NCBI RefSeq assembly: GCF_009741265.1
Contig: NZ_WOWL01000001.1
Coordinates: forward strand, 682,001 to 746,000
Direction: 5' to 3'
DNA: 64,000 nt
DNA from: Pseudarthrobacter sp. GA104
GTDB lineage: Bacteria; Actinomycetota; Actinomycetes; Actinomycetales; Micrococcaceae
Shown: positions 8,458 through 16,771 of the stretch, piece by piece
Layout: every line of letters begins with the position of its first letter
Position numbering within the stretch: position 1 is the first letter of the stretch
Notes under the pieces: generated by a model
Told to the model about the DNA's origin: nothing
The model's database searches: none
What the model saw: the letters and a program-made list of their open reading frames with translations, nothing else
Made by a program: the position numbers and the translations under genes

Positions 8458-9654
8458 TCAGACCACTTTGTCCTCGAACGCCGCACCCCGGTAAAGGTCC
8501 TCAAAGGTTTGCAGCGTTCCCTGGATGCTGTGCGGCTCCACCATCTGCCGGCTGGCGTGGCCCATGGCAGCGCGCTCAGCGGCCGGCAGCTCCAGGATCC
8601 GCGTGATCTTCTTGGCGAGGTCGTCGCTGTCGTTGGGGGTAAAGAGGTACCCGTTCTCGCCGTCACGCACCAGATGCGGCAGCGCCATGGCATCCGCCAA
8701 CACCACCGGGGTGGAAGCAGACATCGCCTCCAGCGTCACCAGCGACTGCAGCTCGGCAGTTCCCGGCATGCAGAAGAGGTCCGCCTGGATATAGGCCTTC
8801 CGCAGCTCCTCGTCGGTGGCGAGCCCGAGGAACTTTACCCGGTCCCGCAGCCCGAGCCGATCGACGAGCTCCTCCAGGGCGGAGCGCACCTCGCCGCCGC
8901 CAACAACCTCCAGGTGCACGTTCAGTTCCGGCGGGGTCTTGCTGATGGCCTCGATCAGCACGTCCACGTGCTTCTCCTCGGCCAGCCGGCCGGCGAACAT
9001 CACCGTTGGGTACGGGTGGGGATCGATCTGCTCCCCCGGCTGCAGTTCGTAGGCTGCGGAGTCGATGCCGTTGGACAGCGGCAACACCTTGCGCAGGAAG
9101 GCGTGCTGGTGCATGGCCTTTGCCGCCAGCGGGGTGGGCGTGGTGACTACGTCCGCCTTACCCATGACCTTCCCCATGTCCTTCCACGAGATACGGCCGA
9201 TGATGTCCTTGAACCACTGCGGAAACGGCAGGAACGGGTTGAGGTTTTCCGGCATGAAGTGGTTGGTGGCAACGATCCGCACACCGCGCTTCACGGCCTC
9301 GTACAGGACGTGCTCGCCGATCATGTAGTGGCTCTGGATGTGCACCACGTCCGGCTGCACGCGGTCGAAAAGAAGGCTGATTTCCTTCTTGATTTCCCAG
9401 GGGAGGCAGATCCGGAAGTATTCGTGTGTGGGAACCCCATGGGAACGGAGCCTGTGGACCGTTCCTTCCGGGCGGAACTCGGTGAAGCTCTTTCCGTTGT
9501 CCGCGCGGCAGGCCAGGACGTGCACGTCGTGTCCCCGGCCGGTCATTCCCTTGGCCAGGCGGTAGCCGAACTGGGCTGCTCCGTTGATATGGGGCGGATA
9601 CGTGTCCGCGGCAATCAGTATGGTCAGGGGACGCTGGTCGGCGGGCGTGGTCAC
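8458..9654 (-). CDS. GT4-family glycosyltransferase
   Basis: 398 residues with the GT-B fold of CAZy family GT4: N-terminal LIAADTYPPHINGAAQFGYR loop, C-terminal donor site VMFAGRLAEEKHVDVLIEAI, and the E-x7-E motif region AELQSLVTLEAMSASTPVVL. No membrane helices; probably cytoplasmic and membrane-associated. GT4 members of this kind in actinobacteria are usually alpha-mannosyltransferases making glycolipids or PIM-like lipids, but donor and acceptor here are unknown. The start is GTG at 9654 with AGGAG upstream. Not obviously linked to its neighbours. Confidence 0.85.
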   Translation of the reverse strand: MTTPADQRPLTILIAADTYPPHINGAAQFGYRLAKGMTGRGHDVHVLACRADNGKSFTEFRPEGTVHRLRSHGVPTHEYFRICLPWEIKKEISLLFDRVQPDVVHIQSHYMIGEHVLYEAVKRGVRIVATNHFMPENLNPFLPFPQWFKDIIGRISWKDMGKVMGKADVVTTPTPLAAKAMHQHAFLRKVLPLSNGIDSAAYELQPGEQIDPHPYPTVMFAGRLAEEKHVDVLIEAISKTPPELNVHLEVVGGGEVRSALEELVDRLGLRDRVKFLGLATDEELRKAYIQADLFCMPGTAELQSLVTLEAMSASTPVVLADAMALPHLVRDGENGYLFTPNDSDDLAKKITRILELPAAERAAMGHASRQMVEPHSIQGTLQTFEDLYRGAAFEDKVV

Positions 9655-9778
9655 GTGGAGAGCTCCTGATGGTCACGGTGCGGACAGCATGAACTGGCAG
9701 CACGGCTGGCCGATGCACACTGGTGCCTGGCCTCGTGGTGAATTTGGGTTGACGGGATCTGGATCTGGGGTGGAAATC

Positions 9779-9820
9779 TGCTGGACAGTATTTGCTGGAC
9801 AAGATGTGTTGGACAGCCGG
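9779..9820. repeat. Three 14-base imperfect tandem repeats
   Basis: Units 9779-9792, 9793-9806 and 9807-9820 share TG(C/T)TGGACA and end exactly at the stop codon of the neighbouring leftward transporter gene. Confidence 0.6.
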
Positions 9821-10729
9821 CTAACGCACCGCCCGGCCCACGGCCTTCCGCGCGTCCTTCTTGCGCTTCGTGACCTCGGGGTGGTGCCTGGAAAGGGCGA
9901 TCACCCCAACGATAGCAAGGGAGGCCGCGGTTCCCATCGCAATGGCCATCACGGCGTGGACATCCGGGCGCAGTTCACCGAGGATCACAATGCCAATCGC
10001 GATGCCCACCAGGGGGTCAATCACCGTGAGTCCTGCGATCACGAGGTCCGGCGGGCCGGAGGAATAGGCGTTTTGGACAAACCAGGACCCCAGCCCGCCG
10101 GCGGCGATTAGGGCCACCACGGAGTACCACTGAACGTTCAGCAGGAACAGCCCGTTCGGGTCGAGCAGATGCTTGCCGATGATCCGGGTGAGGACGGCTA
10201 CGAAGCCAAAGAGCACCCCGGCGCCCAGGATGTAGACGAAGGCATTGATCCGGTGTTTGAACATGACGGCGAGCGTGCCGAAAACTCCAACGGCGAGGGC
10301 AAGCAGCAGCACGATCGTGAGCTCGTCCTCCACGCTCACGTGGTGGTTTTCCTGGGTGACGTTGACCGCCAGGAGGACAAAGAGCGCGGAGCCCGTCACG
10401 CAGGCGGCGATGGCCACCACCGTTGCCCGGTTGATGGTGAGGTCCTGGTCCCGTGCATTGATGATGGTGGTGATCACCAGGGCGATGGCGCCGATGGGCT
10501 GGACGACCGTGAGCGGGGCGGATACGAGTGCCACGGCATTCATGGCCATGCCGGCGCACAGCAGCAGGAGGCCGAACACCCAGCGGGGATTCCGAAGCAG
10601 TCGCAGGAAGCCGTTGGAGCTCAGGGCAAGGCCGCCGGTGTCCGCCTTGACGGCGCTTCCCTGGCGCTGTGCGCCGAGGGCCAGGCAGAAGGCGCCCAGC
10701 AGCGCAAGCACCACCGCCATCCACACCAT
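9821..10729 (-). CDS. DMT-superfamily (EamA/NIPA-like) membrane transporter
   Basis: 302 residues with about nine or ten hydrophobic helices in two halves, beginning MVWMAVVLALLGAFCLALGA and ending in a basic tail (KRKKDARKAVGRAVR). The repeated layout is that of the drug/metabolite transporter superfamily; the NIPA-like Mg2+ carriers are closest in pattern, but the substrate is unknown. The ATG overlaps the stop of the upstream CDP-alcohol phosphatidyltransferase gene by one base (TGATG), so the two are translationally coupled. Confidence 0.75.
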   Translation of the reverse strand: MVWMAVVLALLGAFCLALGAQRQGSAVKADTGGLALSSNGFLRLLRNPRWVFGLLLLCAGMAMNAVALVSAPLTVVQPIGAIALVITTIINARDQDLTINRATVVAIAACVTGSALFVLLAVNVTQENHHVSVEDELTIVLLLALAVGVFGTLAVMFKHRINAFVYILGAGVLFGFVAVLTRIIGKHLLDPNGLFLLNVQWYSVVALIAAGGLGSWFVQNAYSSGPPDLVIAGLTVIDPLVGIAIGIVILGELRPDVHAVMAIAMGTAASLAIVGVIALSRHHPEVTKRKKDARKAVGRAVR

Positions 10730-11352
10730 CAGGTGGTCCCGTCGTCGTGTTGTGCCTGCATTCGGCCCTTTCGCAGGATGGCCCAGAAATAGTTGTAGGC
10801 GGCAATCCAGTGGCCAATCAGGCCAAGCCCGAGCACTATCCAGGCGGCGACGAACAGCTCGCCGGAGAATCCCGTATCCAGCCGTGAAAGGACCAGCATC
10901 GGCGTCCCGAGCAGCAGCAGGCCGGTGCGCACCTTGCCCACCACGCTGACGGGGAGGTCCGGGTGCCCCCGGAAGAAGGACAGCGTCAGGGCGAGCAGGA
11001 CGGCGTCCGGGACTACCAGCGCGGCCAGGTACAGCCAGTGGACGACGCCGGCAATCACCAGCGTGACAGCCACGGCGATCAGGGCGAGGCGGTCGGCGAT
11101 GGGGTCCAGGACCCGGCCGAGCTTGGAGGTCTGGTCGAAGCGGCGGGCGATGTAGCCGTCAATCCAGTCCGTGCCGGCCATAACCGCCAGGACCACTACG
11201 CCGGCACCGTATTCCTTCTGCGCCAGGACAAGCCAGATGAAGAGCGGGACGCCCATGAAGCGCACCACGGTGAGCAGGTTGGGAATGGTGAACACCCGGT
11301 CATGGTCCACCTGGGGGCGTCCGGGACGGGAGCCGGCACCAATGAACTTCAC
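10729..11352 (-). CDS. CDP-alcohol phosphatidyltransferase (PgsA-like)
   Basis: Integral membrane enzyme that transfers phosphatidyl from CDP-diacylglycerol to an alcohol. 207 residues with the diagnostic DWIDGYIARR...GRVLDPIADR motif (D-x2-D-G-x2-A-R-x8-G-x3-D-x3-D) holding the metal-binding aspartates at ~residues 60-85. Length and motif match phosphatidylglycerophosphate or cardiolipin-type synthases; the acceptor (glycerol-3-P, inositol-P or phosphatidylglycerol) cannot be told. GTG start at 11352. It uses the product of cdsA, encoded elsewhere in this window. Confidence 0.85.
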   Translation of the reverse strand: MKFIGAGSRPGRPQVDHDRVFTIPNLLTVVRFMGVPLFIWLVLAQKEYGAGVVVLAVMAGTDWIDGYIARRFDQTSKLGRVLDPIADRLALIAVAVTLVIAGVVHWLYLAALVVPDAVLLALTLSFFRGHPDLPVSVVGKVRTGLLLLGTPMLVLSRLDTGFSGELFVAAWIVLGLGLIGHWIAAYNYFWAILRKGRMQAQHDDGTT

Positions 11353-11447
11353 CCCGTGCCCCTTTCCTTCCTGCCGCCCCCTGCGAGCGCCTTGCCGTTC
11401 CAGCGATGGACCTTCTGCGGGTTACCGGGACGGGCCCGCCACCTGCC

Positions 11448-12320
11448 CTAGTACGTTCGCAGGAGCTTCCGGACCAGCACCAGGAAGACAGTCCCCGCGG
11501 CGATGAAGGCCGCCAGCGGCTTCCAGCGCTTGTCAAGGTCGGCGGACCCGGACAGGGCGGCGAACTTCCGCCCTGCAACATCCCGGCCGTGGCCGGCCAA
11601 GGCCTGCCCTTCGCGCAGCTTGTCCTGGGCGGAGGCCAGCAGGTACCGGGCTTGGGTCTTGACATCCAGTTCAGTGCCGAGTTCGTCGCGCACTTCGGTG
11701 AGGTGGTGGCGGCGCTGGTTAAGGCGGCGGGCCAGCTCCGGCTCGGATGCGTGCGGGAATTCCTTGTCGTGCTCAGCCGCTTTGGCCGCCTTCTCGGCCT
11801 TGGCCTTGGCCGCGGCTTCATCCTTCGCGGCTTTGGCGGCCTTGCCTTCCGGACTCTGCGGATCCAGGACTGCGGCGTTGAAGGCGGAACCTTCCTTGGC
11901 CACACCGATATCGTGCTTGATGCCGCGGATGGTCTCCTCCGGGAGGAGCGGCATGGCCTTCTTGAATTTCCTTGCACCGATCAGGCCGCCGATAAGTGCT
12001 ATCAGCAGGAAGGCCGCCGACACCAGGAGCGCGGCCAGCCAGGCGGGCATGATGGTTGCCAGGCCCATGATGGCCGCAACGATAAGGCCCACCACCAGGA
12101 ACAAAAGGAAGACGAGGGCTACGGCGAAGAACGCAGCGGCTACTCCGACCTGGATTCCCTTGCGCTTGAGCTCGATCTTCGCGAAGGCAATTTCGTCATT
12201 GAGCTGGCGCGGCGCCAACCGGAAAAGGAGTTTTAGCGTCCCTGGGAGCGCTGTGATGCGCAATCCCTGGTTGGTACGCCCGCTGTGACGTCCGCTCATC
12301 GGTTCCGCCTTACTGGTCAT
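11448..12320 (-). CDS. Holin-X (DUF1469)/DUF3618 membrane protein
   Basis: 290 residues. The N-terminal part (~25-130) has a charged amphipathic segment and two long helices (VALVFLLFLVVGLIVAAIMG; LLVSAAFLLIALIGGLIGAR), the actinobacterial Holin-X/DUF1469 pattern. An Ala/Lys/Glu-rich helical linker follows. The C-terminal third has ELARRLNQRRHHLTEVRDEL, like DUF3618, and a final membrane helix. In most genomes the two parts are adjacent separate genes; here they are one protein. Despite the name, nothing links it to a phage; it is probably a cell-envelope protein of unknown role. Confidence 0.75.
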   Translation of the reverse strand: MTSKAEPMSGRHSGRTNQGLRITALPGTLKLLFRLAPRQLNDEIAFAKIELKRKGIQVGVAAAFFAVALVFLLFLVVGLIVAAIMGLATIMPAWLAALLVSAAFLLIALIGGLIGARKFKKAMPLLPEETIRGIKHDIGVAKEGSAFNAAVLDPQSPEGKAAKAAKDEAAAKAKAEKAAKAAEHDKEFPHASEPELARRLNQRRHHLTEVRDELGTELDVKTQARYLLASAQDKLREGQALAGHGRDVAGRKFAALSGSADLDKRWKPLAAFIAAGTVFLVLVRKLLRTY

Positions 12321-12475
12321 GGGTCGAATCGGCTTCCGTGTGCTGCGGGAAAGTGCAGCCGCACAGTCCCCGCACCAAAACTATCATTCAGGTTAAGGAC
12401 GAACTTCGGGGCTTGCCGGGCGGCACCTCCTACAACGCTGCAAAGTTGGCCGCTGCGGGCCTAGGATTGATCTCC

Positions 12476-13699
12476 GTGACCATCCCCAGCAATCCGGGCG
12501 ATCTGTTGAGCCGCCGCCGGAAACTCCTGTACATCCTCCTCCTCGGTGCCCTGACCGCCCTGGGTCCGTTCACGATCGACCTTTACCTTCCTGCGTTCCC
12601 CGCCCTGGAGGCGAGCCTGGGAGTGAGCGAGGCACAGGTCCAGCTGACCCTGGCGGGAACCACCGTGGGCTTTGCGATCGGACAGCTCGTGGTGGGCCCG
12701 TTCAGCGACAAGTTCGGCCGCCGGACGCCCCTCATCCTGGCCACGGCGCTGCACATCGCGGCGTCCCTGGGGGCTGCCCTCTCCACGGACATCACCGCCC
12801 TGGGCATATTCCGCGTCCTGATGGGCGTGGGTGCTGCCGGCGGCGGTGTCGTGGCCATGGCGATGGTCCGGGACCTTTTCTCCGGCTACGCGATGGTGAA
12901 GATGTTTTCCCGCATGTCCCTGGTCAACGGCCTGGCGCCGATCCTGGCCCCCGTGATCGGCTCACAGCTGCTCCTGGTAATGGCATGGCCCGGGATCTTC
13001 GTGTTCCTTGCCGCCTACGGCACGCTGGTGATCATCGCCTCGCTGTTCCTGGTGCGGGAGACCCTTCCCCCGGAAAATCGCCGGCATGGCGGCATGACGG
13101 TCCGCCAGCGTTACCGGATCCTTTTCGGCGACCGCGTGTTTGTCGGCCTGCTGCTGGTGGCCGGCCTGAATTTCGGCGGCCTGTTCACGTACCTTTCAGC
13201 CTCGCCGTTCCTGTTCCAGGACATCTTCGGCTTCTCGCCCCAGGAGTACGGCCTGCTCTTTGGCATCAACTCGCTGGGCATTGTTGCCGGCATCCAAACG
13301 AGTTCCCGCCTCATCCGTCGGGTGCCGCCGCAGTGGATCCTTGCCGGCGCCACAGCCTGGATGTTCCTGATGGCCATGCTGATCGTGGTGTTCGACCAGC
13401 TGGGGTTTGGCCTGTGGGGAGTCATGGTTCCGCTGTGGTTCTACATCATGGGTACGGGCTTCATGTTTCCCTGCGTCCAGGTGCTCGCCCTGGCCGGCCA
13501 CGCTGCCCAGGCGGGTACTGCAGCCTCCCTGCTGGGCTTCTCGACCTTTATGATGGCCGGCCTCATCTCCCCCGTGGTTGGCTGGCTGGGCATCACCAGC
13601 GCTGCTCCGATGGGAGCGGTGCAGGCAGTGTGCATCCTGCTGGCCATCGCGGCGCTCTGGCTGGTAGTCCGGCCGCGCACCGTCCCATCGATCCATTGA
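12476..13699 (+). CDS. Bcr/CflA-family drug-resistance MFS exporter
   Basis: 407 residues from the GTG at 12476. Twelve predicted helices; the first begins YILLLGALTALGPFTIDLYL, the characteristic Bcr/CflA opening, and DKFGRRTPLI is the loop 2-3 MFS signature. Proton-driven efflux of chloramphenicol, bicyclomycin, sulfonamides or similar compounds is the family role; the actual substrate is unknown. The open frame runs 46 codons further upstream, but that stretch is hydrophilic and non-conserved, and AGGAT precedes the GTG. Transcribed divergently from the Holin-X gene. Confidence 0.88.
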   Translation: MTIPSNPGDLLSRRRKLLYILLLGALTALGPFTIDLYLPAFPALEASLGVSEAQVQLTLAGTTVGFAIGQLVVGPFSDKFGRRTPLILATALHIAASLGAALSTDITALGIFRVLMGVGAAGGGVVAMAMVRDLFSGYAMVKMFSRMSLVNGLAPILAPVIGSQLLLVMAWPGIFVFLAAYGTLVIIASLFLVRETLPPENRRHGGMTVRQRYRILFGDRVFVGLLLVAGLNFGGLFTYLSASPFLFQDIFGFSPQEYGLLFGINSLGIVAGIQTSSRLIRRVPPQWILAGATAWMFLMAMLIVVFDQLGFGLWGVMVPLWFYIMGTGFMFPCVQVLALAGHAAQAGTAASLLGFSTFMMAGLISPVVGWLGITSAAPMGAVQAVCILLAIAALWLVVRPRTVPSIH

Positions 13700-13703
13700 C
13701 ACG

Positions 13704-13895
13704 ATGAAGGACACCGCCGGACGAAAGCCGCACCGCAACCGCAGGGGACTCTTCCTCGGGGCGGTGATCGGCGCCGTCGCGGGCTATTTCGCCGGCCGCG
13801 CCCTGGGGAATCCTGCCATGGGAATTGTGTTGGGGATGGTGGCCGGCTCGGCCCTGCTGTACCGGGTCAACCCCGGCCCCTGGAACCGTCCCTGA
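13704..13895 (+). CDS. Small membrane protein, unknown
   Basis: 63 residues beginning four bases after the exporter stop. A basic N-terminus (KPHRNRR) is followed by two Gly/Ala-rich hydrophobic stretches (LFLGAVIGAVAGYFAGRALG; MGIVLGMVAGSALLYRV), consistent with a two-helix inner-membrane protein. No clear ribosome-binding site, so translation may be coupled to the exporter. I recognise no family. Confidence 0.5.
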   Translation: MKDTAGRKPHRNRRGLFLGAVIGAVAGYFAGRALGNPAMGIVLGMVAGSALLYRVNPGPWNRP

Positions 13896-13962
13896 CTCTG
13901 CTGCGCCCGGGCTTGCGACCTGTGCCGGTGCCGGCCCCTGCCGCCGAACCCCGCCCGCGCGA

Positions 13963-13968
13963 TAAAAT
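13963..13968 (+). promoter_or_regulatory. Probable -10 box of a leaderless gene
   Basis: TAAAAT followed by seven bases and then GTG at 13976, where there is no ribosome-binding site. This spacing places the transcription start at or next to the start codon. Confidence 0.55.
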
Positions 13969-13975
13969 GTTGTCC

Positions 13976-14383
13976 GTGCCCAACTGGCAGGATCAACCGC
14001 CGCTTCCGGCCACGTGGCAACGGTGCGATAACCGGATACTGCCACTGTGGTGGGAGCGGTTGTGTGCCCAGGGCGGCAGCCAGTCCGCCGCCCTCTACGC
14101 GGCAGGCCTGTTCACCGAGGACCGCCGCCGTCCCATCGCCCAGTGGTACAACCCCGCCTTCAAGGCCGCGTTGCTGGTGGCTCCGGAAACATCCCCCGAA
14201 TGGCCCGTGCAGCGCTTTGGAATCTTTTACGCCCCGCCGGAAACCGGCTTCGTCCGGATCCATTCGGCGCCCCATGAGTGGAACCCCCGCCAGCCACGGA
14301 AGTCCCCCACCGAGCAGGAGGCGTTCATCGCTGCCATCGCCGAAGCGGAGCGCTTCCTGCAGGTGGAAATGGACTTCGTCTAG
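13976..14383 (+). CDS. Conserved hypothetical protein
   Basis: 135 residues, soluble, no signal or membrane segment, Trp/Pro-rich (NWQDQPPLPATWQRC; PQRFGIFYAPPETGF-like). I recognise no domain. The GTG at 13976 is chosen because a TAAAAT -10 box ends seven bases earlier and no Shine-Dalgarno is present for either this GTG or the ATG at 13967. It ends just before a bidirectional terminator shared with tRNA-Asn. Confidence 0.6.
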   Translation: MPNWQDQPPLPATWQRCDNRILPLWWERLCAQGGSQSAALYAAGLFTEDRRRPIAQWYNPAFKAALLVAPETSPEWPVQRFGIFYAPPETGFVRIHSAPHEWNPRQPRKSPTEQEAFIAAIAEAERFLQVEMDFV

Positions 14384-14389
14384 GAAGGC

Positions 14390-14430
14390 AAAAATCCCCG
14401 TCCCTCCACACCGGAGGAACGGGGATTTTT
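14390..14430. terminator. Bidirectional intrinsic terminator
   Basis: 18-base arms 14390-14407 and 14413-14430 (one mismatch, a G-U pair in RNA), five-base loop, with A-run on one side and T-run on the other. It serves the rightward hypothetical gene and the leftward tRNA-Asn. Confidence 0.88.
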
Positions 14431-14433
14431 TAG

Positions 14434-14509
14434 TGGCTCCTCCTGCTGGACTTGAACCAGCAACCCTTCGATTAACAGTCGAATGCTCTGCCAATTGAGC
14501 TAAGGAGGA
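14434..14509 (-). tRNA. tRNA-Asn (GUU), copy 1
   Basis: Leftward cloverleaf: acceptor TCCTCCT/AGGAGGA, D-arm GCTCAATTGGCAGAGC, anticodon loop CTGTTAA with GUU, T-loop TTCAAGT. Discriminator G and an encoded CCA (14434-14436). Followed at once by an intrinsic terminator. The body is identical to copy 2 about 200 bp upstream. Confidence 0.95.
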
Positions 14510-14593
14510 ATGAAGCAGGTATGACATTAGCAAAGGTTTCCAGCCAAAGTGAAATCGGCGATCCCGGCCGCCCGGGACGGCTTTCGGGGGCAT

Positions 14594-14629
14594 AAAAAAT
14601 CCCCGGTCCGGAGGACCGGAACGGGGATT
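14594..14629 (-). terminator. Intrinsic terminator after tRNA-Asn copy 2
   Basis: On the leftward strand AATCCCC pairs with GGGGATT around an inner GGTCC/GGACC stem, and a T-run follows. It begins six bases after the tRNA 3' end. Confidence 0.8.
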
Positions 14630-14634
14630 GTGCG

Positions 14635-14707
14635 CTCCTCCTGCTGGACTTGAACCAGCAACCCTTCGATTAACAGTCGAATGCTCTGCCAATTGAGCTA
14701 AGGAGGA
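14635..14707 (-). tRNA. tRNA-Asn (GUU), copy 2
   Basis: Same 73-base body as copy 1, anticodon GUU, discriminator G, but the next bases are CGC, so CCA is not encoded. The 5' flanks of the two copies are also similar (AATGAAGC(A/G)GGTAT...TAGCAAAG), showing that the promoter region was duplicated with the gene. Confidence 0.94.
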
Positions 14708-14778
14708 ATGAAGCGGGTATCAGCCTAGCAAAGACCCCGGCTGGAAACGAAATCGAGGGAGCGGCCGGGGGTCCGGAG

Positions 14779-16719
14779 CTAGGTTTCCGCCCGCAGGGAC
14801 CGGCGTTCCATCTCCAGCATCATCAGTTCCCGGTTAAGGCGCTGGTACGCTTCCGGATCCGCTGCGGGGTCCAGCCGCTGGAGCTGGCCCATCTTATCCG
14901 CTTTGACGCGTGTGATCTGAAGCTCGAACAGCCGTGACAGGATGTCGCGGCAGTACTTCCGGACGGCTTCCTCAGTGCTCGCGGGCAGCGGCACCACGGC
15001 CAGTTCGGACACCAGGGGCCGCAACGGTTCGGGGACCTCGTGCATCACCTGCTCCACCCATCGGACGGGGTCGCCGGTCAGCGCAGGGTCCGTGGCACGC
15101 ATGGCATCATGGACAGCCTGGAAGGCAGGGGTGGCGAAACGCGCGGCCGAAAACCGCTCCCAGATCCCGCCGGCCAGCAGCGATGGTTCCTGCAGGGCAA
15201 CCTCAAGGGCCTGCCGCTCCATGGACGCCACGGGGTCCCGGGGGTCCGGACGGTGGTAGGAAGGAACAGCGCCCGACGGCGGCCCTGCAGCCACGCCGGG
15301 TCCGCCTGGTTGGGCGGTGGGGGCGGAGGTCCGCGGCCCCGGCCCGGGAGCCCCGCCCTGGTCGCCGCGCTTGCCGGCGTTTTTGACTTCGGCATTGACC
15401 AGCCGCAGCACCTCGTTGGGGTCCGGCATGCCCAGCCAGCCGGTCAGCGCCTGGCAGTAGCCCGTACGGGTGGAGGCGTCGCGGATGGCAGCCACCACGG
15501 GCACGGAGGCCTTCAGTCCCTGCACCCGGCCCTCCACCGTGTCCAGGTTGAACTGCTTCAGGGTGGTGCGGATGGCAAACTCGAACAGCGGCCGGCGGGA
15601 CTGGACCAGGGCGTGCACGGCTTCGTCGCCCCTGCTTTGGCGCAGGTCGCAGGGATCGGCGCCGGAGGGCTCCACGGCCACGTACGTCTGGGCGGTAAAG
15701 CGCTGGTCCTCTTCGAAGGCGCGCAGCGCGGCCTTCTGCCCGGCGGCGTCGCCGTCAAAGGTGAAGACGACCTCTCCCCCGGTGCCGTCGTCGGACAGCA
15801 GCCGGCGGGCGATCTTGATGTGCTCGGTGCCGAACGCTGTGCCGCAGGTGGCCACCGCCGTCGTAATTCCCGCGAGGTGGCACGCCATGACGTCCGTGTA
15901 GCCCTCCACCACCACCAACTGGCGGTCCTTGGCGATGCTGCGCTTGGCGAGGTCGATCCCGTACAGCACCTGGGATTTCTTGTAGAGCGTCGTCTCCGGG
16001 GTATTGAGGTACTTGGGGCCCTGGTCGTCCTCGTAGAGCCTGCGCGCGCCGAAGCCGATGGTGTCCCCCGCGATGTCCTTGATGGGCCAGATGAGGCGGC
16101 CGCGGAAACGGTCATAGATTCTCTGCTGGTTTCCGGGTCCCCCGGCGGAGAACATGCCTGTGAGCTTCAGCTCGGCGTCCGTGAAGCCACGCCCGCGCAG
16201 GTGCTTGAGCAGGGCGTCCCAACCCTGCGGGGCGTAGCCCACGCCGAAGTGTTCCGCTGCCGCCCGGTCAAAGCCCCGGCTGTGCAGGAAGGTCCGCGCC
16301 TCCGCAGCCCCGGGGGTCAGCAGCTGGGCGCGAAAGAACTCGTCCGCGATCTTGTGGGCATCCAGCAGCCGTTGCCGGCGGCCCACTTCCTCCCGGTTGG
16401 GGCCGGTGCCGCCGTCCTCGTACCGGAGCTCGTAGCCGATCCGGGCGGCCAGCTTCTCAACAGCCTCCTGGAACGAGCTATGGTCCTGTTTCTGCACAAA
16501 CGCGATGACGTCGCCGTCTTCACCGCAGCCGAAGCAGTGGTAGCGGCCCACCTGCGGCCGGACAGTGAAGGAGGGGGAACGTTCGTCGTGGAAGGGACAG
16601 AGGCCCTTGAAGGTGCCCAGGCCGGCGCCCTTGAGTGTGACGTAGCCGTCAACCACTTCCTTGATGTCCGTGCGCTGGCGTACTTCGTCGATATCTTCGC
16701 GTTTGATCAGCCCTGGCAC
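14779..16719 (-). CDS. dnaG: DNA primase
   Basis: Makes RNA primers for replication. 646 residues: CHC2 zinc finger with C41, H44, C62 and C65 (LCPFHDE...HCFGCG), catalytic core with RFRGRLIWPI, TOPRIM domain with E272 (VVVEGYTDVMAC) and DGD at 322-324, and a Pro/Gly-rich linker at ~430-490 before the C-terminal helicase-interaction domain. All key catalytic residues are present. The gene order dusB-dgt-dnaG-tRNA-Asn is common in actinobacteria; dnaG starts ~50 bp after dgt. Confidence 0.97.
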   Translation of the reverse strand: MPGLIKREDIDEVRQRTDIKEVVDGYVTLKGAGLGTFKGLCPFHDERSPSFTVRPQVGRYHCFGCGEDGDVIAFVQKQDHSSFQEAVEKLAARIGYELRYEDGGTGPNREEVGRRQRLLDAHKIADEFFRAQLLTPGAAEARTFLHSRGFDRAAAEHFGVGYAPQGWDALLKHLRGRGFTDAELKLTGMFSAGGPGNQQRIYDRFRGRLIWPIKDIAGDTIGFGARRLYEDDQGPKYLNTPETTLYKKSQVLYGIDLAKRSIAKDRQLVVVEGYTDVMACHLAGITTAVATCGTAFGTEHIKIARRLLSDDGTGGEVVFTFDGDAAGQKAALRAFEEDQRFTAQTYVAVEPSGADPCDLRQSRGDEAVHALVQSRRPLFEFAIRTTLKQFNLDTVEGRVQGLKASVPVVAAIRDASTRTGYCQALTGWLGMPDPNEVLRLVNAEVKNAGKRGDQGGAPGPGPRTSAPTAQPGGPGVAAGPPSGAVPSYHRPDPRDPVASMERQALEVALQEPSLLAGGIWERFSAARFATPAFQAVHDAMRATDPALTGDPVRWVEQVMHEVPEPLRPLVSELAVVPLPASTEEAVRKYCRDILSRLFELQITRVKADKMGQLQRLDPAADPEAYQRLNRELMMLEMERRSLRAET

Positions 16720-16771
16720 AGAGCCATCCTAGCCCCGGGCACTGACCTTCCAGTTCCGCGCCTGATTCCGG

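Noticed and set aside
11448..12320. Holin-X gene as sign of a prophage
   Set aside because: No integrase, terminase, capsid or tail genes nearby; the family is chromosomal in actinobacteria.
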